Of a DNA stretch of 64,000 nt, positions 1 to 11,949 are shown piece by piece (positions within the stretch are counted from its first letter, which is position 1; each line of letters begins with the position of its first letter). The notes below the pieces were generated by a model. That model had not been told where the DNA came from. It made no database searches and saw only the letters and a list, made by a program, of their open reading frames with translations. The position numbers were made by a program, and so were the translations under genes. Source of the DNA: Rhyzopertha dominica (lineage: Eukaryota; Arthropoda; Insecta; Coleoptera; Bostrichidae); the NCBI GenBank assembly GCA_025024175.1, contig QCXZ01000137.1:68572680-68636679 (forward strand). Direction: 5' to 3'.

Positions 1-1914
1 TTATATACTGTTCTCAAAAGCTCGTTTATTCCTAACTCAATTATTGATTATCTTAGTTGCATGTCTATCACGTTTAACAAAAGATGAGTAGATACATTTT
101 ATTTGGAAGAATAAAGATCCGTGATCCACATAATCTATAGTAATGTCAAACAAACTACCACAGAAATATAAATTTCGCCTTAAGCATTTACTAATAGAAC
201 CACGTTTTATGATTTGGAATTTACACATATCAAATAAGTAATTAACCGATGCGCTTTTCAGTTTCAACTCTTCGCATTAGCAGCTTCAGAAATTTAAGTT
301 AGGAATGAATATCAAAACTAAGAATGAGGAAATAACCTGGTCGTGAAACAGTACCTAAGACTGTAATGATTTAAGCTGCTGGAATAGCTAATCTTAGTTG
401 AACTTAAAAATACAAGTTATAAGCCCCAGCATTATGCGTCAGCTGGTCAAACTCCACACCAATCAGCATTAAATTGATGGTCGTTTTATCTCTAACAATT
501 TTTACTCATACATCTAATTTTACTCAAATTTCTGCATATTTTAAAACCGTCATTTGTTATTGTTCTCAAGCTGCAAAAATCCTTTCATGTATTATATTCA
601 TCTTGCTGGCTGTCATTGATTTGCAAAAAATGGCTCAATATCGCCAAAAACGTATGTTAAAATTTTTTACGAAATTTTCTTGAATATACCGAAATCTACA
701 GGGATTAACAATTATACGCACATTATAAATTATTACAAATGTAGGTATTCAATTAATCTTATGATGGCAATGTAAGTTATACTTCGATTATTACTTCTGC
801 GGCAGTTTTTATGTGACATAAAAGTAATTTATGTTTTTAACTTTAATCATAAATGCTTAGTTTATGTGCTTAAAATGCCTAATATCGTCATCTGAAACTG
901 AATATGAGCACACCGATAATACTCCATTAAACTTGGATATTAGCAAATTTTGGATTAAAAACCGTGATCGCATTGATCTGATATTTTAAATAGATCAAAT
1001 TTGAGTACTTCCTTTTGCTCTTTGGCTAAAATAATGACCAGGGCATAAATCGAAAATAGTGCTGTTGGGTCGATTATATAAATGCGAGATAATAACCAGA
1101 CACCGCAACACATCAGTAAAATCATAACATATTACGTCTCAATGTTCGACAACGATTTTGTACACATTATGAGTAGGTACTATGTAAAATCAGAATTAGA
1201 TAGTTGCTTAAAATTATGCAAGACATGCTTTGTTATGAACACAGTTCAGAATATACTATCTTTTATTTAGACTGAGCCTTTGGGTTTATTTGATTATCCC
1301 ATTTTTCATTTAGCTATTATTTTTTTAAGTTAAGCCAACCTTCGTAGCCCGCCAAAAATTAACCCAGCACTAAATATTTTAACCAAATTAAGCCTCATTT
1401 AAATAAACTGAAATATATTTAATCCGTTTTCAAAAAGTCTTTTGTATACTGGCATTTTAACAGCATACCGGGTTTTAATTCGTGCTTATAATACTACTGG
1501 ATTCCTAAAACTTACGTTAAATAGATTTTCGCAACTCTTAGTTCGGATGGATTTTTGCTCGAAATAACTGATATTTTTGATTGTTTTTTGTTTCTCTGTA
1601 TTAATTTTGAAATTTCGAACTAAGAAGATTGGAGTTACCGCCAAATACAAATATGTGACCGATTCTGTGTATTCCACATAACAGAATCATGCACAGTTGA
1701 ACAATCCCTATAAGAAAGCATATTAGAAGAGCTGAGCAAAGTAGAAATCTTATTAGGACTCCTGGCTAAAATAACCTTTGAAACGCCTTATTGAATGTAA
1801 TTTGCATAGATCAAATATCAAGTTCTGGATGAAAATTGTGAAATACACTGATCTATAATATATATATATATATATATATAGGCAGCTGCCCCCCCCCCCT
1901 TCGGTACGCCCATG
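1..1914 (-). mobile_element. 12-bp-TIR repeat family, copy A (cut by window edge)
   Basis: This stretch is the reverse complement of copy B (36834-38091) in blocks: 1-280 matches about 37650-37910, 930-1440 matches about 37350-37690, and 1490-1914 matches 36834-37320. It ends at 1903-1914 with GGTACGCCCATG, the family's terminal motif, next to a run of Cs and the palindrome CAGCTG. About 650 bp (280-930) is absent from copy B, so A may be nearer full length or carry an insertion. Short reading frames in A and B resemble each other, but DNA homology alone explains that. The family has no recognisable transposase. The short TIR beginning CATGGGCGTACC is reminiscent of hAT ends; that classification is inference. 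Confidence 0.75.
1856..1880. repeat. (TA)n microsatellite
   Basis: An uninterrupted run of alternating T and A replaces the sequence that the related fragment at 3590-3720 has at the same place in the repeat family. Confidence 0.9.
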
Positions 1915-3046
1915 CTAGTATACCTTTCAACAACGCGTTGTTCTAAACGATTTCAGTACGTAACTTGAATACGTTTCATTGCATTAATCATGAATCTTCA
2001 ATTTTCTTCTCAGCAAGAATGAATAAGTAGCTAGTTATCTTGTATATGATAAGGAGGCAGCTCTACTACCTATACACCAACATATGTCCTTTAAAAGCTA
2101 CCGATTTATAATTTCAGTACTCCTAATCAGCATTGTTATTGGGTTAGTGTCATCGAATGATATTGGATATGACTAACACTTATCCATTTTATGACTAAGT
2201 GCTTGCATGTGTTGCAATTCACTGTTAAAATCGTTGGAACTATCTTTTTAGATAGAACAGAGTTTACCAAGGTACATTTTGACTAATGAGTATTTCTAAC
2301 ATCCGCTGTCAAGTCAGATAATGTTAAAGGAATGAGATATTGCATCTGTAATGAAATGATATCTTGGTAATGATGTTTCTAAAACAAGTTGTAATTTTAC
2401 TTCAATTATACAGCTGTTGAAAAATTAATTAAAACGTGCTTTATATATGTCAAACAGGAAATACTTTTGAAATAAATTCTTCAAAGCTTACGGCTCGTCG
2501 CCTGTCGAGGTTGGCCCGGCCATGATTGTGCATTGGACACAACTGTAGTAGACTTCGGGAGCTTTCATTTTTAAATTTTCTTATGAGCTTCATTGGCATG
2601 CAATCCCTCACAGCGCGAATGTCAGGGGACCGATCTAGCACATCCCATAATACAGGGTGTTGCAAATTAGTAGGTCATCCCGTTAACCCTAGATTCTTGA
2701 GGCCAAAATATGACGATTTTATTATTAGTAAATTTCTGAAAAACGCTTCATTTAAAATTTATGAGGTGTCAAAGTTGAAAGTTAAAAATCGCTTTTTTTT
2801 GCGATATAATCAACAGTTTTGGAGGTATCGACTTCAAATTTGGTAAGAGTTTGTAGTATTTATATCTAAGTGTACCCCTAAATTATTGTTAATATTACTA
2901 AAATACAAATGAATATCGGGGGGTATGTAACTTTCTAATCCCACAACCTATTTTTGACGTACGCTCATGAGACCAGCGGATTTTTTTTCTAGTACAAAAC
3001 TTCATTGTCAGTTTTTTTGGTCTCTTATAACTTTTAGACAAAATTC
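1915..3046. other. Unclassified repeat-like stretch
   Basis: No gene is recognised. At about 2655 there is ACAGGGTGTTGC, a motif of the kind found at ends of many insect DNA elements. The minus frame 2450-2665 (71 codons) starts beside it and looks moderately coding-like, but I cannot assign it to a family. A matching opposite end was not found. Confidence 0.3.
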
Positions 3047-3328
3047 TTAGATTTAGAGATAAATGCCGTTTGTGAATTTTTCCACCTTGTCTATTAGTAA
3101 TAATTATTTTCCTCTTGTCGTAAATGGTTAATATTATTGATATGATATTTTCCACTGTAGCATGTAAAGCCAAATTATTGCCATATTAGAGCACAAATTA
3201 TATATTTTTTACACATTTTTGTCGTCTATGTGTCTAATGCTCAAACCAATAAGTTAATTTCTAAGTTTCTAAGTAGGCTTGTGTATTACTAATAGGCAAG
3301 GTGGAAATTTTATCTCTGAATCTAAGCA
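3047..3328. repeat. Imperfect inverted repeat
   Basis: The arm at 3047-3102 and the arm at 3287-3328 are reverse complements over about 42 bp. The left arm carries about 14 extra bases in its middle. Each arm runs from CTTAGATT to TATTAGTAAT when read in the left-arm direction. The right arm lies within the Penelope-like tail frame, so the fold may be a rearranged end of that element. Confidence 0.6.
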
Positions 3329-3443
3329 TTTTGACATGTTGTTTTCCGGGCTGGTTCCCACGTTGGTTATTAGACCTTGACGTTTCGACACTCATGTCGG
3401 TGTTTTCCTCAGAAGTAGCTCTGAGCTTCAGCTTCAGAAACAA
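3261..3443 (-). mobile_element. Penelope-like element tail fragment
   Basis: The minus frame includes a segment reading SEENTDMSVETS, encoded by DNA with the GAAACGTC motif that ends many arthropod Penelope-like elements. Around it are CTGAGGA (3412-3406), a 4-bp stem ACAC/GTGT (3403-3400 with 3391-3388) and CGAAAC, an order that resembles a hammerhead ribozyme core. No RT or endonuclease is attached. It is probably a solo terminal-repeat relic. Confidence 0.4.
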
Positions 3444-3519
3444 CGATTCGTAACAACAAAAATGTTGCAGTTACAGCTTCAAAACGCACATGGCATCGAT
3501 TAAGCTTGGAAACCATTTG

Positions 3520-3870
3520 ACAACGACTTATTAGAAAAGGTCATTTGCAAGGGTCAAATATGAGTTCTGGATGAAAATTGTGAAATACCCTTGCCTATAA
3601 ATTTTACTGTATTTACAATTTTGTAGATAAGATAATTTTTGGGTGTACACACATAATTAACCAGCTAAATGTATGGGAAATTGGAAGGTCCCAGAGTTAG
3701 CAACCCAGGTCCAGGGGGAGGCAGCTGCCCCCCCCCCCTCTGGTACGCCCATGAATACTTCATTAATTACTTAGGTACATAATCCGATAACGGTACATTA
3801 TTATTATGTTGAATTATTGACTAACGGAAATTCCTGCTTTTCCACCCCTTAGACCAAAAGCTGTAATAAT
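3520..3870. mobile_element. 12-bp-TIR repeat family, copy E (two opposed ends)
   Basis: 3520-3753 matches the 5' part of copy B in reverse and ends with the family terminus GGTACGCCCATG at 3742-3753, preceded by a C-run and CAGCTG. At 3754 the sequence switches to the other end of the family in forward orientation (compare 37970-38080) and runs to AGACCAAAAGCTG at about 3870, where the LINE tail begins. The head-to-head arrangement could come from nested insertion or a fold-back rearrangement. Confidence 0.65.
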
Positions 3871-3871
3871 G

Positions 3872-3896
3872 ATAACAATGATAATAATAATAATAA

Positions 3897-3940
<44 letters not shown>

Positions 3941-3958
3941 TGATAATAATAATAATAT
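3872..3958. repeat. (TAA)n microsatellite, LINE tail
   Basis: Read on the minus strand this is a (TTA)n tract directly after AATAAATATT at the 3' end of the adjacent LINE fragment. It is therefore best read as the LINE's simple-repeat tail. It has a few interruptions. Confidence 0.8.
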
Positions 3959-4745
3959 TTATTGAGAATCTGAATGGCGCTAAGAATCGGCAAAGCCGGT
4001 TTTCATCTTATGCCGCAACAGACAAAAGACATCCGGGTAATACATAACACACATATATAAATATTAAGTATCGAGCCCGTTGAAACAATAATGAAATAAA
4101 TAAAACAGTCGAACTAACTATCTACTTGCGCCCTAAATAAAGAGTCAGACAGTTTATTTCTAAAGGAATCTATGGATCGACAGTTAAAGAACAGATTTAT
4201 ATTTTGATTGTAGAACTTTGCCGCATAGTATATGAAACACCCCTCAAACTTTTTTGTTTTAAGTCGAGGAATCAGGAGTTCATTTACATTACGTAAAGAC
4301 AACTGATGCATTTGAAATCTTACACATATCAAGTTAAACAGATAAGAAGGTTCTTTGAAATAAATAATTTTATACAAAAATACGCCAAAGTAAAGCTTAA
4401 AACGAAACTCAAGTTTTAGAACATTCAAGTTTTTATAAAATACCGTAATATGTTCTTTAGAACTAATATTATAAGAAAAGCGTAGACAAGTGTTTTGCAA
4501 GACTTGAAGTTTGCGTTTAAATTCGCAAGTTAAGAAACTGTAATAGACAATAATCAAGATGGCTTAACACTGTACAGTTAACAAGGTTCCACTTAACAGA
4601 TGGTACAAGGATGCTACGAAATTGCCAAAATGTCCGTTCAAAAGTATCGCACTGCCAACAAGAGAAATTAAATTTTAGAACAATAAGGAAACAATAGTAA
4701 GTTCCATTTAGATTAGTGAGAGTATACAACGAGATGCGCATCATA
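3959..4745 (-). pseudogene. Non-LTR retrotransposon 3' end (CR1/Jockey type), 5'-truncated
   Basis: The minus frame 4557-4114 encodes the conserved region C-terminal to a LINE reverse transcriptase, with LQVLQNTCLRF, an R-rich middle and a closing stretch of the form SFRNKLSDSLF. A frame upstream (4744-4517) holds NCTVLSHLDYC, which resembles the segment between RT and that region, and joins it through a frameshift. A short 3' UTR, AATAAA and a (TTA)n tail follow. The RT and endonuclease are missing, as expected for a 5'-truncated insertion. It lies directly against copy E of the 12-bp-TIR family. Confidence 0.7.
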
Positions 4746-5761
4746 CCCCGTGATTGGTGCGTGAATAAATCGCTTCCGTGTTATATTATAGAAATGGCTG
4801 CTACTTTTACAATACTTATCAGCTGACCTCGAAAAATTGGTGGGTTTTTATTTAATCATATTACTTCTGACAGTTGAGCTTATCGAAAGCAGTAAATTTA
4901 GTTTTATTGGATATTCCGGTGCAGGTTTAACTATCAGAAAGTAGAGAAACTAGTATAGATCTTTCAACTGCGAAAGGAGACACAAAAACACACGTGGGAT
5001 TGGTTTAGATTTATGCTTGAAAGTTTACAGTCCTTTAAAGCAGTCATTACCTATTGTAACTGGTGATGCGATAAAACAACCGTTCTGTTTGATTTTTTGG
5101 TTTGAAAATGATCAGTTGCCTACTCAAGCCTTCTGAATAGAGGTACCTATAAGACTATCGCTCTTGAATATTATAATTAATAAAATGTTATTATTGATGA
5201 CAGTAAAGAAGGTGCACTAAGTCATCAATTAATAAACGTATTATGATCTTTCTGAGAAATGGGAAAAGCTTAGACAGTAGTTCCATTCGTAACTGTTTTC
5301 TATATAAATGTTTTTATGTAAGTAAGCCGAATTAATGACTAAAACTAAACTTTCAACTTATTTACTTTCTTGACTACAAAACAGGTTTGACCCATGAACA
5401 AAGCAACTAAAATTTGACAGTTCTTGTGTGTTAACTCTTTACTGTCACTTCAATGACACTAACTACTGCTTTCTTGAATTTATACACCATGACGATACTG
5501 GATGTAAGATGTTTGTACAGAAAATTTTGANAAAGGAAAATTAATACATTAAGCATCGACAAGTTGGCGTTCAAAACTAGACTAATCCACTCATGTTGTA
5601 TTTTCTAGTTGATTGATGCATAATTGGGTATTATCACTTTTTTGAGAATTACGTAAAATGAATCTTGAAGTGCATATATATCGTAGGCCATGTTAAAAAA
5701 AAACATAAAAAATATTTGTAGGTAGAGAATTTCAGGCCTGAAATCCGAATCTTAGGAGTCA
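4746..5761. other. No feature recognised
   Basis: AT-rich sequence with no convincing frame, RNA or repeat. Confidence 0.5.
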
Positions 5762-6733
5762 CCGCCAAAACGCTTCTATTCAATGTTATTCAACTCGTGA
5801 CGTCAAGTGTCATGTAAACATTACCGAGGAGCGTGCTGTTTAATGGTGTACTATCATTATTGTATTGGAAAAGCTTTTGTGTGGTGTTTATTGAAAGGAC
5901 GGTGTAAGAGGTCGCACCAAAAAGTGATTTATGTAGTTTTACAAGCATCTATTATGTATGGAAAACAAAACAAGTGTTGTTTTGGACATGGTTATAAAAG
6001 TGCTTCAGTCGGTACAGCTAACAAAATTTTTGTAACCGTTCCTCGAGATTATCAACGTATGCAAAAGTTGTTTAAGGCCCCTAGACGTGATATGTTCAAA
6101 TTGCATAGTTTGTTTTTCTGTTGTGAAGATCATCTTAATCCTTACCGTGAGTTTTATTATTCTTTTTGGGGTTATAAGTGTTTACCATTCATTTTACATT
6201 TTGTTATAGCTTGAAGAGGATATGAAAAATTATATGCGTTTTAAGTTGGTAGAGGGAAATGTTATAATAAAGAACGACGTTGTTCCCCATATATTCGACT
6301 GTTAGCCAGACTGAAGACGAGCCGCAAGAGCCCCGAAAATGAATGGCAAGTTTAGGGTACATTTTTGATTCTTACATTTTTATGTTTACAAATATTGTAT
6401 GTTTCCAACAACCCACTGTGATCAAATTATCAATGCTACATTAATTTGATAAAAAGTTCACTTATGCTGTTGCTTGTTGCTTTTACGTTCCTCATTTCCG
6501 CCGCGTTGAACCGCTCGTGCACAAATTCCATAACAATGAACACGCCTTCAGAAGTCATAACTCATAAGTATTTCACTTTTTCTTGGCGTATTTTAATTCG
6601 TTTGTTACAACATGAACGCAAACAATAAACTGATAAATTGACGGGATGAGGCTGACGCGTTGACCCCAGATGTAAACAAGCGGCCATTTACAAGACACCT
6701 GACGTCACGGCCAATATGTTTGCGTTTTGGCGG
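5762..6733 (+). mobile_element. Inverted-repeat element carrying a THAP exon
   Basis: Ends are inverted repeats: CCGCCAAAACGC at 5762-5773 and its exact complement at 6722-6733. Inside them a second block is inverted at 5796-5818 and 6688-6710 (21 of 23 positions match, core CGTGACGTCA). The spacing between the two blocks is 22 bp at the left end and 11 bp at the right. No clean target duplication was found. THAP domains plus terminal inverted repeats suggest a P-type DNA transposon or a short derivative of one; that class is inference. No catalytic domain is visible in the remaining interior. Confidence 0.65.
5954..6304 (+). pseudogene. THAP-domain protein fragment, probably with one intron
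   Basis: Translation from ATG at 5954 gives a THAP-like zinc-binding domain: KCCFGHGYKS at the start, VPRD and RRD in the middle, FFCCEDH at the second half of the zinc site, then, after a likely intron, EEDMKNYMRFK and DVVPHIF (the AVPTIF-like motif) before the stop at 6302. A 63-bp intron with GTGAGT at 6147 and TATAG ending at 6209 fits well, but joining those sites shifts the frame by one. An acceptor a few bases downstream restores it. The second zinc-ligand Cys reads Tyr and the usual Trp is absent, so DNA binding is doubtful. THAP domains bind DNA in P-element transposases and some host regulators. Confidence 0.65.
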
Positions 6734-7849
6734 GCCCTTCAAATATTCACATTTTTAATATTAAAAATACACCTTACGATCCATTTTTTCGAATTTATAA
6801 GCTGTCACGGCTGTTTTGTGGATTAGATGCTACCTATTAATATGCAAATTAATAAAATATAAATACATAGCAATTATCTAATTATGTTTCAAAATCTGAC
6901 ACAAGGTTCCACACACAATTAGGATTACAATAAATTTCAGTTCAGGAAGAAAAGGATAGGTCGTTCTTTTCCAGACCTGTTCAACTGAATAATTCCACTA
7001 GAAGATTAATATCCGATTGGTATACAAAGGTCTGCCATTATCAAGTATCCAAAGTATCTGGTCTGTTTATAGAAAGATAGAGCTTGAATCACAATTCGCC
7101 ACAGTTCTCGTATGAATCTACTGCTCTGACAGTTGCGCCTACGCCTATATTTAATTTTTAAATATAAAGATCAGCATGCCTCGAAAATGTTTTGTGGATA
7201 CCGTAATAATTGCAGATAGTGAGAGATCCAGGATCCAGGACGTATTTCTTTGAATGCATCCTTCCAGGGTACTTTTAGAATAAGGCTTATTTTGTGTTAA
7301 TTTGCGGTATTTTTATCTGTAACTCCCACCCAGACGATTCTAATTTTTCACCAACTTCGAAGTTTGCTCGATACTTATGTTTTTTAAATACTTTTTAAAT
7401 ATTTTGTGCATGTACAGTGTTGAGCTCTTAGCTTACATAAGAATAACAGTTTCCTACAAAAACAAGAAATCAGTGATAGCAGGACTACAGAAACACAACT
7501 CATAGCCAGCAGAAATTCTTAAAAAGTTATGACTAATGAAAGCTCATGATTGTGAGTAGTCAAAATGTATTTTCCCTCCATGTATCGCTAGAAATTAGGT
7601 ATAAAAAATTATCAAAAACAAAAAAGAATTTATAATAGTATAGTAACAACGCTGAAGAAGAAAAAAGTTCAAAAAACACTTTATGCTGATATTAAAATGT
7701 ATTGGCAGGTACTTAGATCAATCTTTTAATTTTATTGTAGACTATATATATGTCTTACGTGTAGGAAAATACTATTTTATTTAAAAGAGCAAAGGAACGT
7801 TCCAAGGGTAAACATTCTTGTAGATTATTATTATTTTATGTTGGTGATA
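6734..7849. other. No feature recognised
   Basis: AT-rich sequence without a supported gene. Confidence 0.5.
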
Positions 7850-8600
7850 TTCTTTATTTCTGGGCCTATTGAACTGTACGCTTTGGCAGATTTGAAAGAA
7901 AACAGATTTTTGAGTTTTTAATGTATTAATTAGTGTCACGATATATCTATTATGAGGGTCACTATAGTTTGTATATCATAATTCCATATTATGTAGTAAT
8001 ATAATTGATTCTAGTAAAACTATTTCATAAATTTTTATTAATTTTGTGGTTTTATACAAATGGGCTGATGAGTTTTATTTAAACAATTTATCATTTTTAT
8101 TGCTTTGTTCTGCGTTCCTTGTAATTTTTATTATACTGATTTAATTGTATTTCCTCGGATTGGAGCCATATAGCTTATGTGGGGTGTGGGGATATGTTTT
8201 TACTTTATTGTTTAGAATATACGTTGCTCGTTTTATGCATCCAATAGATAGTCTTACTTTGTTGCACACTGCGTGTTTTTGTTTCTTAAAACTGTCAATG
8301 ATTAAATTTCGATAACTGTTTTATTAATTTCAATCAAATGGATTAGTTTCGTATATTGAAGTAATCGCACTTTTTTTTTCGTTTAATAACATTCTGATAA
8401 AGGAATACCATTTTTAATTCTTGTCCTTTGATTATTTACATTGTATATTCAAAGGTATAACAAAAATTTGTAACAATATTATATCGCTAGCATATTGGGC
8501 AACCTTGTCACTGAGGCTATATATTGGGAGCTCATTTATATAAATGAGAAAGAGTTGGTCCTAAAGCAGATCCCTCGGGCACATTATATTTTATTCATTT
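7850..8600 (-). pseudogene. LINE reverse transcriptase and C-terminal remnant
   Basis: On the minus strand 8583-8460 reads VPEGSALGPTL, then after a frameshift FLIYINELP and YASDI. These are the RT block of the form GVPQGSxLGPxLF, the IYINDLP segment, and a mutated YADD active site. Further along (8180-7860) short pieces such as LQGTQNKAIKMI match the post-RT region of CR1/Jockey-type LINEs. Stops and frameshifts are frequent. The two parts are in the right order and spacing for one element. Confidence 0.6.
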
Positions 8601-8984
8601 TTTGTTATTGCCAATATTATTAATTCTTGTAAACTGTTGTCTATTAGGTACCTTATAAAAAGTAGTGGTGGTAGCACGACTGTCCCTAGAGCACTCATTT
8701 ACCCATATACTATATATGTAGGTTTCTTTTTTTTGTCAGTTTTGGCAACGATTAAAGCAATTTTCTTTTATAATAAATCCGTTTTGGTTTATTATCTCTT
8801 AGAAATTGTATTGATGTATAATACAACATATAGTTATTTATAGTATATATTGTATTTATAATATATCCCGTGATATCTCGTAAACGGTAAACTTTAGAAC
8901 AATGAAATTTGCGAAAGATTGCTGAAGGTATATTGAAACCGTTAGCATTAAATTCGTGAAGATTGAACATTTTTATGCTGTCAA

Positions 8985-9335
8985 ATCCGATAAAAACAAA
9001 AGCAATTATAAAGCAACATCCAATTTTTTTTCTGTACTGTACGTAAGCTTACACTGTTATACTGAACGTGATTTCTGATTGCAACAGTTGTGGATTGATG
9101 ATCTCGCAAACTTTGTAAAATGATAAAGCGATCACCATGTACGCTAGTTTTGCGTTGGAAACCAATTTCAGGTCCAGGTTCCAAGAAACGTGCAAAAATA
9201 CTGTCTACAGTGCTACTAGATACCTAATATCATTGGGAAACCTATAGTTCTTCCGTCTTGAAACAACGCAAAAATAGCATCCGTTGTTTCAAGATTTAGA
9301 GCATCAATTTTTCAGATTAAACCAGCATGTACCAA
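8985..9335 (-). pseudogene. Tc1-like transposase N-terminal fragment
   Basis: Minus frames give AIFALFQDGRT (start of the first helix-turn-helix), then FLEPGPEIGFQRKTS and GDRFIILQSLRDHQST, which match the paired-type DNA-binding region of Tc1-like transposases (compare the typical RPGxGRxRxT then DDRxIxxxxLRxR). A frameshift or stop separates the parts. The DDE catalytic part is not seen downstream, so this is a broken N-terminal relic. Confidence 0.65.
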
Positions 9336-10333
9336 CTAACAAAATATTTGTGAAAAACTTTGTTCAACTTGTTAAATTGCGATTACCACATCCATAAAAA
9401 CCTTTGAACTTAAAAATGGTCTGTTTTTAGTTGAGTTTTGTTTTTGTTTTTTAATATCACTTAAAAACATTGTTTCATTAATTTTTCAAATATTGCGATA
9501 ATAAAGCTAATAAAGCATCAAGACCCACACAATTTTAAGATTGAACAAAAAAATGCAGGTAACCCGTTATCTATCTTATCTATGCAGTGTATATATTACT
9601 ACATTCACAAATTATTTAAAGACGCGTATATTTGATTTTGGGGGTACACTTTTTTTACCGGGTTGTTGCTTTTTACAAAAGCTTGATAGAATGGTTTTTT
9701 CGCTATTTACTGAAAATAGCTTACCTACATTTCAAACACTTAATTATCTACGAAGCAGATATTTACACCAATAAACTACAACATAATTTTTTTTCATAAT
9801 CAGTGTGTTTCAACCAATACTAATTGTGTTAGCTAAGTGAAAGTAAACTAATATGACTTTAGAAATAGAAAAAATTCAGACTATAGAAAGTATATATTAA
9901 AAATAAAAATGTATTAAAAATTCAGCTTCATTTGCTATTTACGGCACTATTTACCAAGTAATAAATAATAATACTTAACTGCAAACAGAAGATTTTTTGA
10001 ACAATTTCTGTCCAAAAGCATGTCTCAATAGTATCCGGCTAACGTACCTAACCCTTTAAAATATAGCTATATGAAGCAACTATGAATTAAAAAGGTGAGA
10101 GTATACTCCCTTGTGGCTGTTCAGATTTTTCTCTACCGCTCGTCGAAGTCACTCAGGTAGCACACAGAAACCACAACGTACAGAAAAAAAAACACTCTTA
10201 TTAAATACACACACACACTCACACAACAGATGCAACGCACGTGAAATCGAGAAACGCTGTTATATTTACCACACAAACAAATCATAGTCCTCGCCGTGGA
10301 TATATTCCACCGAAGAACACTCTAGTACATGCG
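9336..10333. other. No gene recognised; CA-rich patch
   Basis: 9336-10100 shows nothing supported. 10100-10330 is less AT-rich, with an (AC)n-like patch near 10207, and reads without a frame. It could be untranslated sequence or an element end. Confidence 0.35.
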
Positions 10334-10540
10334 TCAAAGCGCATGCGNGAGGGGACAATTCAATTTAAGTATTAAATTGTTATACCTTTTCTGACCTTTT
10401 ATTGGTTCCTTTTCTGGTAGGCGACTAAAAGTACTTTCTCCAAACAACTTTTTAATTTCGTCTTCTCGTAACGTAGGTAAAACGTAAACCTGTACGCATA
10501 AGTCGAAGTCAAACTTGTTTGGCTTGTCTTGACCATTCAT
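10334..10540 (-). CDS. Unrecognised short frame, possible exon
   Basis: The 68-codon frame has an unusually coding-like composition (charged segment REDEIKKLFGES, then LPEKEPIKGQKR) and an ATG in a fair context (ATAAATATGAATGG). A possible donor AAAAG|GTATAA lies after KGQKR, which would make it a first exon. An ambiguous base sits near the end. I do not recognise the family. It could equally be a transposon piece. Confidence 0.25.
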   Translation of the reverse strand: MNGQDKPNKFDFDLCVQVYVLPTLREDEIKKLFGESTFSRLPEKEPIKGQKRYNNLILKLNCPLXHAL

Positions 10541-11818
10541 ATTTATTTAGGTGGCGATAATAATTTTAAACATAGGAAGAGACGCTTTATAAATAACATG
10601 CTGTCGTTTGATAAGAGACAATGGAAAGTGAAATATGGTATTAATTTCAGTCTTCAATGCCTTAAGAGACGATGCATATCAAAGCCTCCTTGAGTTTACA
10701 TGATAATAAGTACAGCTACGTGACGGATAAGTATGACTGGTGTAATTGAACAAGAATTTATAAATCACTGTAGTATCACTTTTTGCGGTTGTTTTCTTAC
10801 GTGTGTTAATTGAAAAGATAATGAAAACTGTAATAATAATCAATCAGATGAATACTGTAATTACTTTAGGTCTAAATATGAGAAAAATTATCAAGCTTTT
10901 TGTTTTTGATTCCTTTTTCAAAAAATAAAAAAAGCATGCCAACTGAAACGAATTGAAAACTCGCAGAGTATACCAAATGATATTTGAATATTACAGAGGT
11001 AGGACCAAGAAGCAATCCGAATTATCGAAGACGAGGAATGAGCTGTGGACGTGACCAATTAAATCATCAGTGATTGGAAAGTTTTCAGACAAGATGGTGC
11101 TCAAAAATTTGTGTACGGGAGATTCTTCATCAGATGTTTCTATATATCTCCCATATACAATGAATTCAGGCCCTAAAGTTAAAGATTCGTACCAGGATTA
11201 CAATGAATTGAAATTTGGACGTCATCATCCGGATTCTATGCCTTCTAGAAACTTTTTACAACTATTTTAGCTTGAGATGTCAGCCCCGCAATCTTTAAAC
11301 GGATTTTCCTTACCATTACGCCTACCTACATATTATTATTCAGTAAAAATATAGACGATTTTTAAGAATACTACATACTTATGATTTTTAGGTTCATAAC
11401 TAGTTCTAGAGACATTTTTGAACGTATTTTGGATGTAAAATTTGATGAGGCATAAGAGGAGTAACTGTTTTTTCTTATTTTTGTTACTCTTCATTCTGAA
11501 AAGGAAATTATTCTTAGAGTGTAGAGTCAACATATGTAAGGTGCAAATGACTTATTGTTTCATCGAACTGCACTGCAACCTTGCCATCTATTAGCGCTAT
11601 TTAGCTGTCCATGATGATAACTGTCACAAACCTATTCAATTTTGCACTCAGTTAAAAACTAATTTGGCGTTTATCCAACTGTTACGAGGTGGAAACCTAA
11701 ATAAAATTTAGGACTTATCATGAACTGTAAAAATATGTATACCAGATGTTACGTTACGCGTGGACATAAGCCTGTCTCAAAATTGGTTTATTGTGGAAGC
11801 TCATGAAAAAACTAACTA
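10541..11818. other. No supported gene
   Basis: A 66-codon plus frame at 11070-11270 reads without family resemblance. The rest is AT-rich. Confidence 0.4.
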
Positions 11819-11949
11819 TAATGTGATATTAAGGAGGTTAGAGAAAAATCTAGAAAAATACTATTTTGTTATTTTTAACTCTTTGTTTACCCTCTTGTGG
11901 TAGATATATGAACCTATGATTTTTCTCAATACTCCTCAATATCACATTA
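11819..11949. repeat. Inverted repeat beside Penelope-like element
   Basis: Arms at 11819-11850 and 11918-11949 are reverse complements at 28 of 32 positions, each starting TAATGTGATATT when read inward. The 67-bp loop is AT-rich. The right arm lies 14 bp from the stop end of the Penelope-like frame, so the hairpin may be its target site, a terminal structure, or an independent small element. Confidence 0.7.

Noticed and set aside
1082..1270. Short plus frame in copy A
   Set aside because: It is within a noncoding dispersed repeat and is not conserved in copy B.
8055..8090. CTGATGAG as a hammerhead ribozyme core
   Set aside because: The GAAA box and stems do not follow.
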